A stretch of 43,832 nucleotides of DNA from JBCCEV01 sp039030125. Its GTDB lineage: Bacteria; Pseudomonadota; Gammaproteobacteria; Ga0077536. A model generated the notes under the pieces. The model searched no databases, was not told where the DNA came from, and worked only from the letters and a program-made list of their open reading frames with translations. Below, one piece after another: positions 42,779 through 43,832 of this stretch. The stretch is taken from assembly GCA_039030125.1 (NCBI GenBank), contig JBCCEV010000011.1, forward strand, positions 1-43,832. The letters run 5' to 3'. The position numbers and the translations under genes are program-made. Positions within the stretch are counted from its first letter, which is position 1. Every line of letters starts with the position of its first letter.

Positions 42779-42836
42779 CTGATTCCTCGCAGTACTCCAA
42801 TAAACACCTCATCTCGGAACAAAAGAGAGCGCAAAC

Positions 42837-43442
42837 ATGAATAAGATGCTGACGCGTAGCTTAGTCCTCTTTGCGATCGCTGTGCTGCCGCTGGCGGCAA
42901 GCGCGATCACCTATAACGCGAAGATCAACACGGCCCAAGTGGTCAACCAACCGGCTAACCCGCTTGGCGCGACCGGCACCGGCACATTCGTTTATGACGC
43001 TAATGCCGTGACCTTGGCCTACACGCTGCAGTTCGACAGCTCAGTGATCCTGTCCATGAACCCGGCGGGCGAAACAATCAATAACGCGATCACCAAGATC
43101 CACATCCATACAGGATGGCCGGGCATGACCGGTCAGCACGTGCTCAATGTTTTTGGACTTCCAAGCGAAGATGACCTCGATCTAAATGTGAATTTCGCGA
43201 CCAACACCATCACCGGGATCTGGGGCATCAACGATATTATCGGTGACCCCAATGTCGGTGGGTCAACGAAAGTCTTCAGCGATTGGGTAGACGCACTGCG
43301 AACCGGCAACCTTTACGTTGCGGCTCACACGGTGAACGCGGGTGGCGCGGTCGAACTGCGCGGCCAAATCGTACCGGAGCCCGCCTCCATCGCTTTGTTG
43401 GGGCTTGGTCTACTAGCCGCGGGTGCCCGCCGACGCGCCTGA
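42837..43442 (+). CDS. CHRD-domain protein with PEP-CTERM sorting signal
   Basis: ATG 42837 follows AAAGAGAG and gives 201 residues. A signal peptide (SLVLFAIAVLPLAASA) is followed by a CHRD domain: ITYNAKINTAQVV, TGTGTFVYD, ITKIHIHTGWPGMTG and AGGAVELRGQIV. The C terminus is VPEPASIALLGLGLLAAG then ARRRA, a textbook PEP-CTERM signal for exosortase-mediated processing. CHRD domains are found in exported proteins of unclear role. No exosortase or archaeosortase is in the window. The sigma-54-type promoter upstream fits the known RpoN control of some PEP-CTERM genes. Confidence 0.93.
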   Translation: MNKMLTRSLVLFAIAVLPLAASAITYNAKINTAQVVNQPANPLGATGTGTFVYDANAVTLAYTLQFDSSVILSMNPAGETINNAITKIHIHTGWPGMTGQHVLNVFGLPSEDDLDLNVNFATNTITGIWGINDIIGDPNVGGSTKVFSDWVDALRTGNLYVAAHTVNAGGAVELRGQIVPEPASIALLGLGLLAAGARRRA

Positions 43443-43678
43443 GCCGGAATTGCCCCCACGTCACATGAGTTGCAGTTTGAGGATGTCGAGCAGCCCTGAG
43501 AGCCCGTTGCACAACAAGCACTGTTGAGGCTCGGCTCAGCAGCCAATCGGACCGGACTGTTCTGCGATGCCGGTTTGTTGCCATCTGCCATACTGGACGT
43601 TCCGCAACCGCACGCGAACGCGGTACAAGCAAGCAGACCTAGGGCAGTAGCGTTTCTGCGATTGAGTAAGTGACGCAT
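43325..43678 (-). CDS. Cys-rich putative lipoprotein, unrecognised
   Basis: ATG 43678 follows AAAGGAA at a good distance and gives 117 residues. The N terminus is basic (MRHLLNRRN), then a short hydrophobic stretch ending in LLAC, a possible lipobox, with further Cys in FACGCG. The mature part is Cys- and Ser-rich (SACCATG, GCSTSSNCNSC). The last 39 or so codons run antisense to the end of the CHRD gene, an unusual overlap; a frameshift or an earlier true end cannot be excluded. I do not recognise the family. Confidence 0.5.
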   Translation of the reverse strand: MRHLLNRRNATALGLLACTAFACGCGTSSMADGNKPASQNSPVRLAAEPSLNSACCATGSQGCSTSSNCNSCDVGAIPAQARRRAPAASRPSPNKAMEAGSGTIWPRSSTAPPAFTV

Positions 43679-43832
43679 GATGTTCCTTTCACAAATTGGA
43701 AGTTCGTGTCGAAGTGGTGGTTTGCCCAGGTAGACGGAGGAGCCCGAAAAAAGACGCAGAGCTTTTTGCGGTCGTGATTTGGACACGAAACTCGGTCAAT
43801 TCCAACTTGCATCAAACGATGAAGTTCGGCAC

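Overview
The window looks like a chromosomal stretch from a moderately GC-rich, probably gammaproteobacterial organism. The evidence is an hspQ gene, a class GN (proteobacterial) sortase with its VIT/vWA target, a PEP-CTERM protein, Fur-type and sigma-54-type regulatory sequences, and frequent TTG and GTG starts. Many genes are of types found in aerobic degraders of hydrophobic compounds: P450, lone Rieske oxygenase, LLM-class flavin oxidoreductase, SDR, quinone oxidoreductase, three GST-fold proteins, VOC, SnoaL/LEH-fold proteins and an MMPL/RND transporter. No rRNA, tRNA, CRISPR array, prophage or insertion sequence was seen.

Layout. 1-1.8 kb: an unrecognised partial gene converges on an AhpD-like gene that is interrupted only by a TGA at the second Cys of its CxxCxxxH motif. 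That gene is read here as a selenoprotein, with a SECIS-like hairpin just downstream of the TGA. 1.9-9.1 kb: TPP-dependent 2-keto acid decarboxylase, small membrane protein, GST-like protein, P450 coupled to a LysR regulator, a tiny exported peptide, a second GST-like protein, and a MetE-like gene broken by two in-frame TAA codons. 9.3-14 kb: a four-gene leftward cassette (flippase, sulfotransferase, Gfo/Idh oxidoreductase, NAD-epimerase) that suggests surface glycan export and decoration. 14-18.4 kb: an aldehyde:ferredoxin oxidoreductase-family tungsten/molybdenum enzyme, an alpha/beta hydrolase, a GYD protein and an XRE regulator. 18.6-22.6 kb: a sortase operon of VIT/vWA target, class GN sortase and a degenerate subtilase-like exported protein. 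22.6-23.1 kb: no clear protein gene, but a strong Fur-box promoter firing leftward.

23.1-30.8 kb is a tight seven-gene leftward operon: SnoaL-like, MMPL transporter, CX5R phosphatase, a stand-alone phosphohistidine swivel-domain protein, two unrecognised proteins and an SDR. The swivel protein has no recognisable ATP-grasp or PEP-binding partner here, so this is the best candidate for an undescribed system. Divergent from it are VOC, GST-like and DUF1223 genes (30.9-33 kb). 33-42.6 kb holds a DEDD exonuclease-like protein, a small unknown, a PQQ dehydrogenase coupled to hspQ, an LEH-like protein with a Rieske oxygenase, an LLM oxidoreductase, an MFS transporter with an alpha/beta hydrolase, a quinone oxidoreductase and a rhodanese. 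The right end holds a CHRD-domain PEP-CTERM protein behind a sigma-54-type promoter, facing a Cys-rich putative lipoprotein.

All functions are read from motifs and general family knowledge. No database search was run.
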